From Pedobacter jejuensis (GTDB taxonomy: Bacteria; Bacteroidota; Bacteroidia; Sphingobacteriales; Sphingobacteriaceae), in assembly GCF_003725795.1 (NCBI RefSeq), contig NZ_RBEE01000042.1, positions 1-64,000 of the forward strand: DNA of 64,000 nucleotides. Direction: 5' to 3'. The position numbers were made by a program, and so were the translations under genes. The first letter of the stretch is position 1, and each line of letters opens with the position of its first letter. Shown piece after piece: positions 26,115 through 35,681 of the stretch. The notes beneath the pieces are model-generated. The model saw only the letters and a program-made list of their open reading frames with translations. It had not been told where the DNA came from and searched no databases.

Positions 26115-28892
26115 TTGAAGAAACTATACACATCAATATTTTTCGTTTTGTTGAGCTTGGCAAGCATTGCACAAGTAAAGAATGACATTACCGGTCGAGT
26201 TGTAGATCCCCAAAACAAACCTTTAGAGCTTGTAAATATTAAAGTTGTTGAGACCAATCAATATGCCATTACGGATAAGAATGGCGTATTTAGAATTAAT
26301 GGCTCGGAAAGTAACAACAAACTTTCTTTTGAATTCTCATACATTGGTTTTCAAAAATTAAGTTTAACGGTTACCGTTAAGGCTGGTGAAAACAATTTAG
26401 GAAACATTAGCCTGAAAGTGCTCGACTTAAGTTTAGAAAACATTGAAATTAATGCCAAAAGAAACTACTCAGGTTCTACCAACTCATCGTTAATCATTAC
26501 CAGAGATTTAATTGAACAGATACCGGCATTAAGTGTAAACGATTTACTGAACCAAATTCCTAATCGGAAAATTCAGCCGCCTTCTTTGCAAAGCGTTCAA
26601 AACTTAACCTTAAGATCAACCTTTGCGCCAACAACTAGTGGTAGAAGTAATTTTGAATTAAACAACTCCTTTGGCGTGGCAATTATTTTGGATGGCAATC
26701 CAATTAGCAATAATGCCAACATGCAAAGCCGAAATGTGGGCATTAGTGGAATGGGCGGTTCGGTAATTACTTCAGGAGCCAGTTATGGTTTAAGAGGAAG
26801 TGGAAATAAATCTTACAGCGGTGATTATGCTTTCGGTGGAACAGATTTGCGGCAAATACCAGCTGATAATATCGAAAGTATTGAAATCATCTCTGGCGTT
26901 GCTCCTGTAAAATATGGAGATTTAACTGATGGTGCCGTAATTATTGAACGCCAAGCGGGAGTTTCCGCTGCAAATATTCGGATGCAACTGAGGGATAATG
27001 CCACATCTTATAGCGCCAGTAAGGGATTAAAATTGAGCGATAAACTTGGTGCACTTAATTTGGGTGTAAACTATGTTAACTCGTTTGCAGATAATCGGGA
27101 CAAATTAAAAGAATACCGACGGGTTAATGCAAATGCCATGTGGACCAACAGTTATGGCAAAAGCAAAGAGCTTAAAAACACATTCAGTTTCGATTATGGC
27201 AGAAACCTCGACGGAATTAAACAAGACCCCGATGACCCTAAAAGTACCAAAACAAGATTTGATAGTTGGAATTTAAGTGTAAGCAACCGAACTAGTTATC
27301 GATTTAGCAATAAGTTTTTTAAAAATATTGGTTTGAATTTAAATTATGCTGAGGGACATCAGGTAACTTATGATGAGCAGTTAGTAAACGAAGCTTACGT
27401 TTTATATTCTGATGCGGTACAGACCGGAATCACTAAAGGTAAATATGATTCGGGTGTGTACACGGCAATTTCCCAAATTGATGGTCGACCGATAAACTTT
27501 TCAGCCCGAATGGATTTAAATACAGAGTTTAATACGGGTAACCTGACTCACTATTTATCTTTTGGTGGCAACTATAATTACAGCGCAAACAAAGGTTTAG
27601 GACAAGTAGTAGATCCAAACGCACCTAGGAGTGGCGTTAGGGTAACATCAACAACATTTTCATCTAAAAATTCTGAAAGATATTATGATTTTAACCTAGC
27701 AAATGCAATTCAAGATGCTGGTTTTTATACCGAAGATATGTTTAAGGCAAAAGTGCTTAACCGGGATTTAAATGTCAGGGCGGGTTTGAGGCTTGATATT
27801 CAAAATGGATATGCCTCCTTTGCTCCAAGAACTAATATCAACTACGAATTAAACAAAAATGTTAAAATAGGATTAGCTTATGGATTGGCTTTCAAATCTC
27901 CGGGTTTGGCGCAGAGATATCCTGGCCCTACTTTTAGGGAAATCCCCTTACTAAATGCCTATAACGGAAATGTAAACGAAAGTGTTTATTTGCTCTACGT
28001 AAACAGGTATGAGCCTAATAATGAAAATCTCAAGGCATCAAAAAGTGAAACCATTGAATTTACTACTCAAATAAAATTAAAGGATTTTAACCTTTCACTT
28101 TCCGCGTATAACAAAACCAACAGCAATGGTATAAGTACAGTTCACGATTATCAGGCTTTAACCTTACCTACCTACGCAGCCACATTAACACCGGGGCAAC
28201 CAGCTACATATACTCAAACAGGCTCAAGAATATATTCATTAGATTATTATAGGTTTGACAATGATTTAAGATCAGAGAACCAAGGTTTTGAAGTGGTTTT
28301 GAGCACTCCGGAAATTAAAGAAATTGCAACTTCATTTAACATTAGTGGCGGATTTTCAAGAACAGCGTACAAATCAACTTATCCAACTTTTAGAAATGCT
28401 GTTACTTCATTAACAACAAGTACCAACCCTAAATATGCAGTTACTGGCGTTTACGAGCCTAACAATAGAAAAGCATATTTCAGCACAAGTAGAATTACAG
28501 CATCTACCCACATCCCTAAAATAAGTTTAATTGTCCAATTTACTGCCGAATTTGATTTATTTAACAAGACAATTGAGGCAGCAAATCAAAACGTACCAAT
28601 TGCTTACTACACGCTTGATAATAGTTATGTAGTGATAAATAATTTTGATAGAAATGATCCTTTAAATGGTCATTTATATCGTACGCCTGAAGAATTTAGC
28701 GTAAATAATTTGCCTAAGATTATATCAAACTACCATTTAAGTATTGCAAAAGAAATCAAAAAAAGATTTAGGTTTTCTTTCAATGTTTATAACGTATTTA
28801 ATTATCAACCATATTACACCAGTTCTACCGGAACCTTAGTATTTCCTAATACCACTCCCACTTTCGGAGCAGAAATGTCATTAAAACTTTAA
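26115..28892 (+). CDS. TonB-dependent receptor with CarboxypepD-regulatory domain
   Basis: Outer-membrane active transporter, first gene of a four-gene operon. The signal peptide ends at SLASIAQ. Then come a carboxypeptidase-regulatory-like domain (GRVVDPQNKPLELVNIKVV to about residue 105), a plug domain (PALSVNDLLNQIP, VAIILDGNPI, DNIESIEIISG, VKYGDLTDGAVII) and a large barrel ending in a hydrophobic strand (FGAEMSLKL). No ATG lies near the N-terminus: TTG 26115 gives the usual MKKLYTSIFF signal, while the frame extends to TTG 26061 inside the promoter box. No SusD partner is present, so this is not a glycan-uptake SusC. Substrate unknown; neighbours hint at metal or haem-related chemistry. 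Confidence 0.88.
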   Translation: MKKLYTSIFFVLLSLASIAQVKNDITGRVVDPQNKPLELVNIKVVETNQYAITDKNGVFRINGSESNNKLSFEFSYIGFQKLSLTVTVKAGENNLGNISLKVLDLSLENIEINAKRNYSGSTNSSLIITRDLIEQIPALSVNDLLNQIPNRKIQPPSLQSVQNLTLRSTFAPTTSGRSNFELNNSFGVAIILDGNPISNNANMQSRNVGISGMGGSVITSGASYGLRGSGNKSYSGDYAFGGTDLRQIPADNIESIEIISGVAPVKYGDLTDGAVIIERQAGVSAANIRMQLRDNATSYSASKGLKLSDKLGALNLGVNYVNSFADNRDKLKEYRRVNANAMWTNSYGKSKELKNTFSFDYGRNLDGIKQDPDDPKSTKTRFDSWNLSVSNRTSYRFSNKFFKNIGLNLNYAEGHQVTYDEQLVNEAYVLYSDAVQTGITKGKYDSGVYTAISQIDGRPINFSARMDLNTEFNTGNLTHYLSFGGNYNYSANKGLGQVVDPNAPRSGVRVTSTTFSSKNSERYYDFNLANAIQDAGFYTEDMFKAKVLNRDLNVRAGLRLDIQNGYASFAPRTNINYELNKNVKIGLAYGLAFKSPGLAQRYPGPTFREIPLLNAYNGNVNESVYLLYVNRYEPNNENLKASKSETIEFTTQIKLKDFNLSLSAYNKTNSNGISTVHDYQALTLPTYAATLTPGQPATYTQTGSRIYSLDYYRFDNDLRSENQGFEVVLSTPEIKEIATSFNISGGFSRTAYKSTYPTFRNAVTSLTTSTNPKYAVTGVYEPNNRKAYFSTSRITASTHIPKISLIVQFTAEFDLFNKTIEAANQNVPIAYYTLDNSYVVINNFDRNDPLNGHLYRTPEEFSVNNLPKIISNYHLSIAKEIKKRFRFSFNVYNVFNYQPYYTSSTGTLVFPNTTPTFGAEMSLKL

Positions 28893-28901
28893 TTATTTAA
28901 A

Positions 28902-30218
28902 ATGAAAAAGTTTACACAATATGTGTTTTGCATCACAATACTTTTATCCTGCAAAAAAATTGGAACTCCAGAACTGCAGCCGATCAACCTGAAAATAAGC
29001 ACCGTTTATGCATCAACCGAGTTGGGTAAGAAATTATCCTTAAGCAAAGTATTGATTAAAATACTTAATGTAAATACCAACGTAGAAAAGCAATTGATAA
29101 CAGATGCTAATGGAAATGTTTCATTTCAAGGAATTTCTGCAGGTGTATATGATATTAGTGCAACCATTACCATTCCTGCAGCAACTTACAGCTCCGTAAC
29201 GGGCGAAATTGTAGACAAAGATGTGATTTTTAATGCATCTGATAAAAACAAAACAATAGGCTTAACCAATAACGAACTTAATATTAAACTCGTTTCTGGA
29301 AACATTGGCAACTGGCTAATCAAACAAATTTATTATGCTGGCTCTAACACCACAACTGGTGCGGGCTATAGAGATCAGTTTATTGAAATTTATAACAATA
29401 CTGATTCTGTTATGTATGCAGATAGCCTATACTTTGCAGAAATAATTGGTCGCCAAAGTTATACAAATACATCTTATTACACTTTACCAAATGGGCAAAT
29501 GGACTGGAGTAAATCCTTAAATATGCCTTCGAATATAGATGCTAATAACAATTATGTTTACCCAAGGGCACTATTTATGTTGCCGGGAAAAGGTAAAGAA
29601 CACCCTGTATTACCTGGAGCAAGTATTGTAATTGCACAAACTGCTATTAACCACAAATCACCTTTTACCGGAACGGACGGTAAAACTATAACAGTTCGAG
29701 ATCCATCTCTAACTATTGACCTAAGTGGGGCTGATTTCGAAGCTTATTATGCTCCATTTTTACCGAGACCACTAACATCAGATATTGATAATCCATCGAT
29801 ACCAAACCTTAATGTTCTAGCTTACAATGGCACAGATATGTTATTTGATAATCCGGGTAGAACAGCTTTTATTATTTTTAAAAGAGATGGAACTGAAGTA
29901 AAAGACTATCCGAAATATAATTATCCTACAATTTCTACTCCATCCTCTACTTCAGATAAATTTTACCAAATACCGAATAGTGTAATTATTGATGCCGTAG
30001 AAATACAACCAAACACAGCATCGGATCGTGTTCCAAAAAAACTGGGCGCTTCTCTAGATGCCGGCTACACATTTGCTCCAAACGGACAATATAGTTCTCA
30101 ATCTGTAATTAGAAAAACAGATAGAACTGAAAATGGAAGAAAAATTTTAAAAGATACCAATAACTCAACCGAAGACTTTGATTATTTCAGTCTTGCAAAT
30201 CCAAGAGGATTTAAATAA
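28902..30218 (+). CDS. DUF4876 lipoprotein
   Basis: Surface or periplasmic lipoprotein of 438 residues with lipobox ILLSC (Cys17). The N-terminal part is a carboxypeptidase-regulatory or prealbumin-like module (KVLIKILNVNTN, ITDANGNVSFQGISAGVYDIS). The remainder, from about residue 140, matches the DUF4876 pattern with GAGYRDQFIEIYNNTD, which resembles a lamin-tail-like strand pair. The gene starts 9 bp after the TonB receptor stop codon, so the two are translationally close. By position it could be a substrate-capturing partner, playing the part SusD plays in other systems; this is inference. Confidence 0.78.
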   Translation: MKKFTQYVFCITILLSCKKIGTPELQPINLKISTVYASTELGKKLSLSKVLIKILNVNTNVEKQLITDANGNVSFQGISAGVYDISATITIPAATYSSVTGEIVDKDVIFNASDKNKTIGLTNNELNIKLVSGNIGNWLIKQIYYAGSNTTTGAGYRDQFIEIYNNTDSVMYADSLYFAEIIGRQSYTNTSYYTLPNGQMDWSKSLNMPSNIDANNNYVYPRALFMLPGKGKEHPVLPGASIVIAQTAINHKSPFTGTDGKTITVRDPSLTIDLSGADFEAYYAPFLPRPLTSDIDNPSIPNLNVLAYNGTDMLFDNPGRTAFIIFKRDGTEVKDYPKYNYPTISTPSSTSDKFYQIPNSVIIDAVEIQPNTASDRVPKKLGASLDAGYTFAPNGQYSSQSVIRKTDRTENGRKILKDTNNSTEDFDYFSLANPRGFK

Positions 30219-30259
30219 AAATCAATAGTCAACTACTGCAATACTATTTAATCAATAAA

Positions 30260-31810
30260 ATGAAGAAACTAAGTTTATTAATCATATTTCAATGCTTATG
30301 CCTTTTTTGCTATAGTCAAAGCAATAACGAAAATGCAAATCAAAGCTTATCAAACAAGGTTTTTAATGCAGATTCTGTTTCAAAAAACGCATTCGAATTT
30401 GCCAAGCTGAGCCCATTTAACATACGTAAACTTATACCCTTGCAGTACAGCAATATCAGCGTAGGCTTTAATTATGATAAAGGAGAATTAATGGAAGCAC
30501 AAAACGCAGGAAAAATTAAAAACACTTACATAAAAACCGAAGGCAGCACACAATTGGGTTCAATTTTTTTATACGGACTCTTTAGTTATCACAAAACTTT
30601 TGAAGATAGCACCATGTACAATCATCAAACCAGAAATAATGTATCAACGCCATATTATTTTGGTTCGCCAATTAATGTAAGTTATGAACGGGCAGTATAT
30701 AATCTATCTGCATTAGCAGAAAAAAATCTTCTTGATAAAAATCTCCCCATTGGTTTGGGTGCCGATTATCGAATTGGAAATCACTTCTCAACCAATGATC
30801 CAAGAGGTTCTGTATCAGATTTTCAATTTAATCTTATCGGAACATTAGGTTATACATTTTTTAACCGCTTAAAAATAGGCACCGCATATCGATATGGCTA
30901 TGGTCAAGAGCGTTTCAGTGTAGATTATAAAAATAATAGCTATTCTCAAATTGTTTTGTTACCAGCTTATAATAATTACTTGATAAATGGTTATGGAGAA
31001 GCCTATATTAAAAATTTAGAACGAGATTACAACAATGATGAAATCAGAAATGGTTTCGATGCGTACATTAATTTTGAATCTGGAAATTTCGGAAATTTGT
31101 ATTTTTTATATTCACACATCGCTGAAAACCAAAACTATTTGAGGTCGAATTCGTCTGGGCGATTTAATTTTAACCGATATCATCTGGATAAAAATTCATT
31201 CAATCTATTATGGTTAAAGAATTTCAGAAATAAAAAACTATCTATTAATCTTAATTATAACAATTCAAAAGGAAAGGATCTAAATTACATTTACCTGGCT
31301 AACAATTATCTATATAATACAGAACAAATTGGTTTACGAAATATTTTAACTATGCAAAAAAACGCAACTCGTTTTAACTATACGTTAGCTGTTAACAAAA
31401 GCGGAGAACAAAGAAAAGATGGATTAACGGGTAATGATGTAGAATACAATAAATTAGATCTCGTGGGGGGAATGGGATTTAATAAGACGTTTGCCAAAGA
31501 AAAAAACTGGGGTATAGATATAAATGCGATTTATTCACTACCTCTAAACAGCAGTATAAACGTTCCTGAAATAAATGTTGGCCAGTTTACACAGCGAGTA
31601 ATTTATTATGATTACATGTTCAACACATCTACAAAAATTGGTGGCAATCTAAGTGCCGATTATAGCTTTCCTGCTTTTAATCAAATACAAGCTGGTATTA
31701 AAGTTGGATTAACCTATTTGGAACGCATAAAAATGCCAGATACCAATTATATTTATCTACCCGGCAAAGATCGCTTTTCTTCAAACATCAGCTTAAATCT
31801 ATACTTTTAA
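30260..31810 (+). CDS. outer-membrane barrel protein, probably DUF6850
   Basis: A 516-residue protein with a signal peptide (ending LFCYSQ) and many short amphipathic strands with aromatic belts, such as ISVGFNYDKGE, GSIFLYGLFSYHKTF and LKIGTAYRYGYGQ. It ends with SSNISLNLYF, the terminal phenylalanine expected for BAM substrates. I believe it belongs to the DUF6850 family, found with DUF4876 and TonB receptors, but that assignment is from memory. Third gene of the operon, 41 bp after DUF4876 and 4 bp before the peroxidase. Confidence 0.65.
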   Translation: MKKLSLLIIFQCLCLFCYSQSNNENANQSLSNKVFNADSVSKNAFEFAKLSPFNIRKLIPLQYSNISVGFNYDKGELMEAQNAGKIKNTYIKTEGSTQLGSIFLYGLFSYHKTFEDSTMYNHQTRNNVSTPYYFGSPINVSYERAVYNLSALAEKNLLDKNLPIGLGADYRIGNHFSTNDPRGSVSDFQFNLIGTLGYTFFNRLKIGTAYRYGYGQERFSVDYKNNSYSQIVLLPAYNNYLINGYGEAYIKNLERDYNNDEIRNGFDAYINFESGNFGNLYFLYSHIAENQNYLRSNSSGRFNFNRYHLDKNSFNLLWLKNFRNKKLSINLNYNNSKGKDLNYIYLANNYLYNTEQIGLRNILTMQKNATRFNYTLAVNKSGEQRKDGLTGNDVEYNKLDLVGGMGFNKTFAKEKNWGIDINAIYSLPLNSSINVPEINVGQFTQRVIYYDYMFNTSTKIGGNLSADYSFPAFNQIQAGIKVGLTYLERIKMPDTNYIYLPGKDRFSSNISLNLYF

Positions 31811-31814
31811 ATCA

Positions 31815-32954
31815 ATGAATAAAGTTTTTGCCTCTCTTGTTTTAATCCTCGGCGGATTAATTTTCTTTTCCTTTCAATCAACAGAGTTTAGCAATGATGA
31901 AGAGTTAAGCATCGATAGCCTGCGTAAAGTTTACGCTAAACCCACAGCTGAGTGGCCTAAACCCAATGTGGATAAAGGAGCTGTTTTTACAGAACTTGGT
32001 GAACTGCCTCCATCACCATTAGACCTAAAAAATGATTCGATAAAAAAAGTTGTAGAGCTAGGCAAAATATTATTTTTCGATCCACGGTTGTCGGGTTCTA
32101 ATCAAATTTCTTGTTCGAGTTGCCATGCGCCGGATTTACACTGGACAGACGGGCGACAAGTTTCTATCGGCCATGATCATTTAGCCAACATCCGCAATGC
32201 GCCAACTTTAGAAAATGTGTGGTTTTACAAAAAATTATTCTGGGATGGAAGAGCAAATAGTTTGGAAGAGCAAGGCGAAAGTCCGATTGCGGCACACAAT
32301 GAAATGCATCAGGATATGAAAGTTTTAGGCAAGAAATTAAGTAAAATAAAAGGTTACAAACCTTATTTCATTGATGCATTTGGTTCGGCACAGGTTACAA
32401 ATAAGAGAATTTTTGAAAGCTTGGCTACCTTTCAAAGAAGCATTGTAAGCAGAAGAACATCTTTCGATAGGTTTTTGGCAAAAGATAAGAAAGCACTTAG
32501 CGACCAGCAGCTAATGGGTTTGCATTTATTTAGAACAAAAGCCAGATGCATTAATTGCCACAACGGACCGCTATTTACAGATAATGAATTTCATAACGAC
32601 GGATTAACCTATTATGGTAGGAAGTACGAAGATTTAGGTTTATACAACGTGACTAAAAAACCTGAAGATGTAGGTAAATTCAAAACCCCTGGCTTAAGAA
32701 ATGTGATGAAAACTGCACCTTGGTTTCACAATGGTTTGTTTCCGGATATGGATGGCGTATTAAATATGTACAATGTTGGGATGCCAAATCAGCGTGTTAA
32801 ACCTGAACAGGCAAACGACGCATTGCTTCCAAAAAATGATAAACTCTTGCGTGGTTTAAAATTAAGCAATGCTGAAAAAGATGCAGTTGTTTCTTTTCTT
32901 GATGCATTAAGTTCGCCTACTGTTTTAGTTCGTGTAGAGCAACTGCCAAAATAA
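31815..32954 (+). CDS. di-haem cytochrome c peroxidase (CcpA/MauG family)
   Basis: Periplasmic or outer-membrane-facing di-haem enzyme of 379 residues. Two CxxCH haem-c sites are present, C100-C103-H104 (SCSSCH) and C245-C248-H249 (CINCH). Family landmarks are ILFFDPRLSGS, NAPTLENVWF, FWDGRANSLEEQ and TPGLRNVMKTAPWFHNG. Members reduce H2O2 or, as in MauG, oxidise protein side chains. The N-terminus has a hydrophobic signal (LVLILGGLIFFSF) without a lipobox. Last gene of the receptor operon, 4 bp after the barrel gene. The link of a haem oxidase to a TonB system suggests redox processing of a metal or cofactor, which is inference. Confidence 0.9.
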   Translation: MNKVFASLVLILGGLIFFSFQSTEFSNDEELSIDSLRKVYAKPTAEWPKPNVDKGAVFTELGELPPSPLDLKNDSIKKVVELGKILFFDPRLSGSNQISCSSCHAPDLHWTDGRQVSIGHDHLANIRNAPTLENVWFYKKLFWDGRANSLEEQGESPIAAHNEMHQDMKVLGKKLSKIKGYKPYFIDAFGSAQVTNKRIFESLATFQRSIVSRRTSFDRFLAKDKKALSDQQLMGLHLFRTKARCINCHNGPLFTDNEFHNDGLTYYGRKYEDLGLYNVTKKPEDVGKFKTPGLRNVMKTAPWFHNGLFPDMDGVLNMYNVGMPNQRVKPEQANDALLPKNDKLLRGLKLSNAEKDAVVSFLDALSSPTVLVRVEQLPK

Positions 32955-33017
32955 ATCAATGGAGGAATTTACTCTAAAAGGCCACTTTAATAACCTGAGT
33001 TCGATTCTTAAGCTTAA

Positions 33018-33320
33018 TTTTTTGCTGTTTTATTGCTGTATTGCTTGTATAACACGTCTTGTTGAATTTATTTCAGCATCTTTCCTGCAAAAAAGGAGGC
33101 TATATCATAAATACGAAATGTCAATCCTGAGCCTGTCGAAGGAATCATAAAAACTACCTTTTGTGGCGTTTCGATGCTTCGACAAGCTCAGCACAGGCTT
33201 AGCTCAACGTAACAAGACTCAATGAAAATTGATTTATGATACATCCTCGACGCAAACTAAAAAAGCAGCATATTAATAATGTGAAGGAGAATTATTAATC
33301 GAACTCGAATTAATAACTAT
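33018..33320. repeat. composite REP-like element, copy B, interrupted
   Basis: Leader and first palindrome (33018-33095) match copy A closely, including AACACGTCTTG and TTTATTTCAGCATCTTTCC. The second palindrome of copy A is missing and is replaced by about 150 bp that contain a different inverted repeat. The copy A tail (AAAAAAGCAGC, GTGAAGGA, AATTAATA) resumes at about 33258 and runs to the murI end. The region separates the convergent peroxidase and murI genes. Confidence 0.75.
33127..33205. repeat. second palindromic repeat type (TGTCGAAG / CTTCGACA)
   Basis: CCTGAGCCTGTCGAAGGA faces CTTCGACAAGCTCAGCACAG; the 8-bp arms are 33134-33141 and 33177-33184. The extended GAGCCTG and AGGCT ends also pair partly. 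Repeats with this TGTCGAAG core are, from general knowledge, common between genes in this phylum. It splits copy B. Confidence 0.7.
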
Positions 33321-33326
33321 CGAAAC

Positions 33327-34145
33327 CTACATTTTACTCGATTGCAATGCTTCTCCAAAAAATATTGATGCATGTTCATCAAAAGCTTCCGGGTCGCCGC
33401 TGGTGTAAAATGATTTAAGATTATTTTTACCCAATTGCTCCTCAATTTCTGGATGCCTTTGTAAGTAATCTACCAGGCTTGTTGCAACAATTTCGCCTTG
33501 CGTTAAAATATTGATATCACTTGGCAATACCGTTTTAAGCTTCGGTAATAATAATGGATAATGTGTGCAAGCCAATAAAACACAATCTATTTCTGCAGAT
33601 TGAGCCAATAGTGCTTCGCAATATTCTTTCACAAAGAAATCGGCACCTGGCTGTAAATGTTCATTATTCTCGATAATCGGAACCCACATTGGGCAAGCTT
33701 GTTGATGAACTTCAATATCAGGAAAAAACTTGTTTATCTCTAAAAGGTATGATTTTGAATTAATGGTTCCTCTTGTGCCCATAACACCAACCTGTTTGCT
33801 TGAAGTGAAATTTCCAATCACCTCTGCCGTTGGTCTGATAACACCCAAAACCCTCCTATCAGGATATTTTAAAGGCAAATCCTTTTGTTGGATGGTTCTC
33901 AAGGCTTTTGCTGATGCTGTATTACAAGCCAAAATCACAAGTTTACAACCTTTGCTAAAAAGCCATTCAACGCATTCTAAAGTGTATCGATAAATGGTAT
34001 CAAAAGAATGGTCGCCATAGGGCGAACGGGCATTATCGCCTAAATAAATATAATCGTAAGCTGGTAACTTTTCGGCGATAGAGCGAAACACGGTTAAACC
34101 GCCGTAACCAGAATCAAAAATACCTATTGGTGATTGTTGTTGCAT
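33327..34145 (-). CDS. murI: glutamate racemase
   Basis: Makes D-glutamate for peptidoglycan. The two catalytic cysteines are C74 (ILACNTASA) and C193 (LLACTHYPL, with His195). The N-terminus IGIFDSGYGGLTV and LGDNARSPYG are diagnostic. Length 272 aa is normal and the protein is cytoplasmic. It is the last gene of the conserved envelope cluster but is separated from ompH by a terminator, so it should have its own promoter; no exact box was found. Its stop codon is adjacent to the tail of REP copy B. Confidence 0.96.
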   Translation of the reverse strand: MQQQSPIGIFDSGYGGLTVFRSIAEKLPAYDYIYLGDNARSPYGDHSFDTIYRYTLECVEWLFSKGCKLVILACNTASAKALRTIQQKDLPLKYPDRRVLGVIRPTAEVIGNFTSSKQVGVMGTRGTINSKSYLLEINKFFPDIEVHQQACPMWVPIIENNEHLQPGADFFVKEYCEALLAQSAEIDCVLLACTHYPLLLPKLKTVLPSDINILTQGEIVATSLVDYLQRHPEIEEQLGKNNLKSFYTSGDPEAFDEHASIFFGEALQSSKM

Positions 34146-34235
34146 TTTGGTAGAAATATTGAATTTATGAAGTCGATGATTAGCCGTCTTCCTGCACTTT
34201 TGTCATGAACTTAAAATAAAAAGAGCATGCATTAA

Positions 34236-34262
34236 AGATGCTGAAATAAATTCAGCATGACG
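34236..34262. repeat. minimal REP-like palindrome, copy C
   Basis: AGATGCTGAA-N5-TTCAGCATGACG; palindrome arms 34239-34245 and 34251-34257. It is the simple form of the palindromes in copies A, B and D. It lies between the ompH terminator and murI. Confidence 0.75.
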
Positions 34263-34273
34263 AATTGAAAAAC

Positions 34274-34311
34274 AAAAAAAAGCGGATTTAAGTTCAACTT
34301 AAATCCGCTTT
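34274..34311 (-). terminator. Rho-independent terminator after ompH
   Basis: Near-perfect palindrome of two 16-bp arms (34279-34294 and 34296-34311), followed on the minus strand by a T run. It lies 40 bp after the ompH stop codon and is the strongest terminator in the window. Confidence 0.95.
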
Positions 34312-34351
34312 CAAGAAAATCATTAAAGGTTAATTCCTTAAATAATTGAAC

Positions 34352-34930
34352 TTATTTTTTAGGCGCTGGTGCTTTTGCTGCTGTTGCAGAAATACCCAAT
34401 TTAGTTTTAACTGCTGCAGTGATATCATCTCCACCTTCCCAGAAAACTAAGTTATTACCACCTTGTCCGTTAGCGATATCAAAAACGTAAGCTAAACCTT
34501 TCTCTTTAGATATAGCAGAAATAGCTGTTGCTACTTTAGCTTGAATTGGTTGAAACAATTCACCTTGTTTAGTACCTAAATCTTGTTGTGCTTTAGTTCT
34601 TGCATCATTAATGCGTTTTTCTAAGTCCATCAATTCAGTTTCTGCTGTTTGTAATTCTTTATCAATGGTTTCTTTATTGGCTTCACTACGTGTTTTAGCT
34701 TTTGCTTGTGCAGTTGTAACTTTGGTTTGATATTCCTTCATCATTACATCTATTTCAGCTTGCTTAGATTTACTTAAGTTTTCTAAAGTAGTTTGTGCTG
34801 TTTTAGATTCTGGCAAGTTTGCAAATACATCTTCTGAATTTACATGACCAATCTTTTGCTGTGCATTTGCCATATTCGCTGTAAACAATAAGCCTGCTGC
34901 TACAACAAATACGTTAATTAACTTTCTCAT
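34352..34930 (-). CDS. OmpH/Skp-family periplasmic chaperone, copy 2
   Basis: A 192-residue periplasmic chaperone that would carry unfolded outer-membrane proteins to BamA. The signal peptide ends NMANAQ. The mature start KIGHVNSEDVFANLPE is the OmpH/Skp strand, followed by a long charged coiled coil (about residues 45-130) and the returning strand KGLAYVFDIANG. The C-terminus is alanine/lysine-rich. Second of two paralogues directly downstream of bamA, 57 bp after the first. A strong terminator ends the unit. Confidence 0.92.
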   Translation of the reverse strand: MRKLINVFVVAAGLLFTANMANAQQKIGHVNSEDVFANLPESKTAQTTLENLSKSKQAEIDVMMKEYQTKVTTAQAKAKTRSEANKETIDKELQTAETELMDLEKRINDARTKAQQDLGTKQGELFQPIQAKVATAISAISKEKGLAYVFDIANGQGGNNLVFWEGGDDITAAVKTKLGISATAAKAPAPKK

Positions 34931-34987
34931 TTTCTATTTAACTTTTATTTTTTTAATTGTTTTTCCTTATTTCGAGGGGCGAATATA

Positions 34988-35518
34988 CTAATTTTTTACA
35001 GCACCCGGCTTGTATCCTAATTTTACGATCACATCATTACTAACATCGTAACTGCTGCTTGCATAAATCATCATTGTAGCTTCGCTGCTCTTATCAAAAA
35101 TAAAATCTAGGAACTTTGATTTTGCTATTTGTTTAATTGCATCTGCAACTTTATCCTGAATGGGTTTAATAAGTTTTGCTCTGCTTTGAAAAAGATCGCC
35201 ATCAGGGCCAAATTTTTGCCTTTGAAATTCCTTAGCCGCTTTTTCTTTTTCGATAATTTCATTTTCGCGACGTTTGCGCATATCATCCGTTAGCAAAACC
35301 TGGTCTGCCTGGTATGCTTTGTACATCCTGTCGATTTCGCTAAAATTTTGGTCAACTTGTTGTTGCCATTGTTTCGATGCTACTTCCAACTGGTTCAATG
35401 CCGATTTATACTCGGGCATTTGTTTAAGAATGTATTCTGTATCTACGTAAGCAAACTTTTGGGCAAAAGCGCCAAAAGTTGTGCAAAGTAAAAATGCAAT
35501 AAAAAGATATTTTTTCAT
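34988..35518 (-). CDS. OmpH/Skp-family periplasmic chaperone, copy 1
   Basis: A 176-residue paralogue of the neighbouring chaperone. Signal peptide to GAFAQ, then KFAYVDTEYILKQMPEYK, the OmpH first strand. The coiled coil is rich in glutamine and lysine (DQNFSEIDRMYKAYQADQ). The closing strand is SKFLDFIFDKSS. It lies between bamA and the second ompH on the same strand, an arrangement conserved across Bacteroidota. Two non-identical copies suggest a hetero-trimer or different clients; this is inference. Confidence 0.92.
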   Translation of the reverse strand: MKKYLFIAFLLCTTFGAFAQKFAYVDTEYILKQMPEYKSALNQLEVASKQWQQQVDQNFSEIDRMYKAYQADQVLLTDDMRKRRENEIIEKEKAAKEFQRQKFGPDGDLFQSRAKLIKPIQDKVADAIKQIAKSKFLDFIFDKSSEATMMIYASSSYDVSNDVIVKLGYKPGAVKN

Positions 35519-35681
35519 TTGTTTTCCTTTAAGATATTCAGTCTGCCTAAACCAATGTGTTTTTAGTTTAAGCAGATTTTCATTTGTGTGTTTTATGTGT
35601 AGTTGTAATAAGTTAAGCTTTCTTTAAACTCTGGTTATCAGATTTTATTGCATAATTAAATAATTTTTTAATCATAATCAA

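Noticed and set aside
32959..33150. Open frame just after the di-haem peroxidase
   Set aside because: It runs through REP copy B, and its product mirrors frames across other copies of the same repeat.
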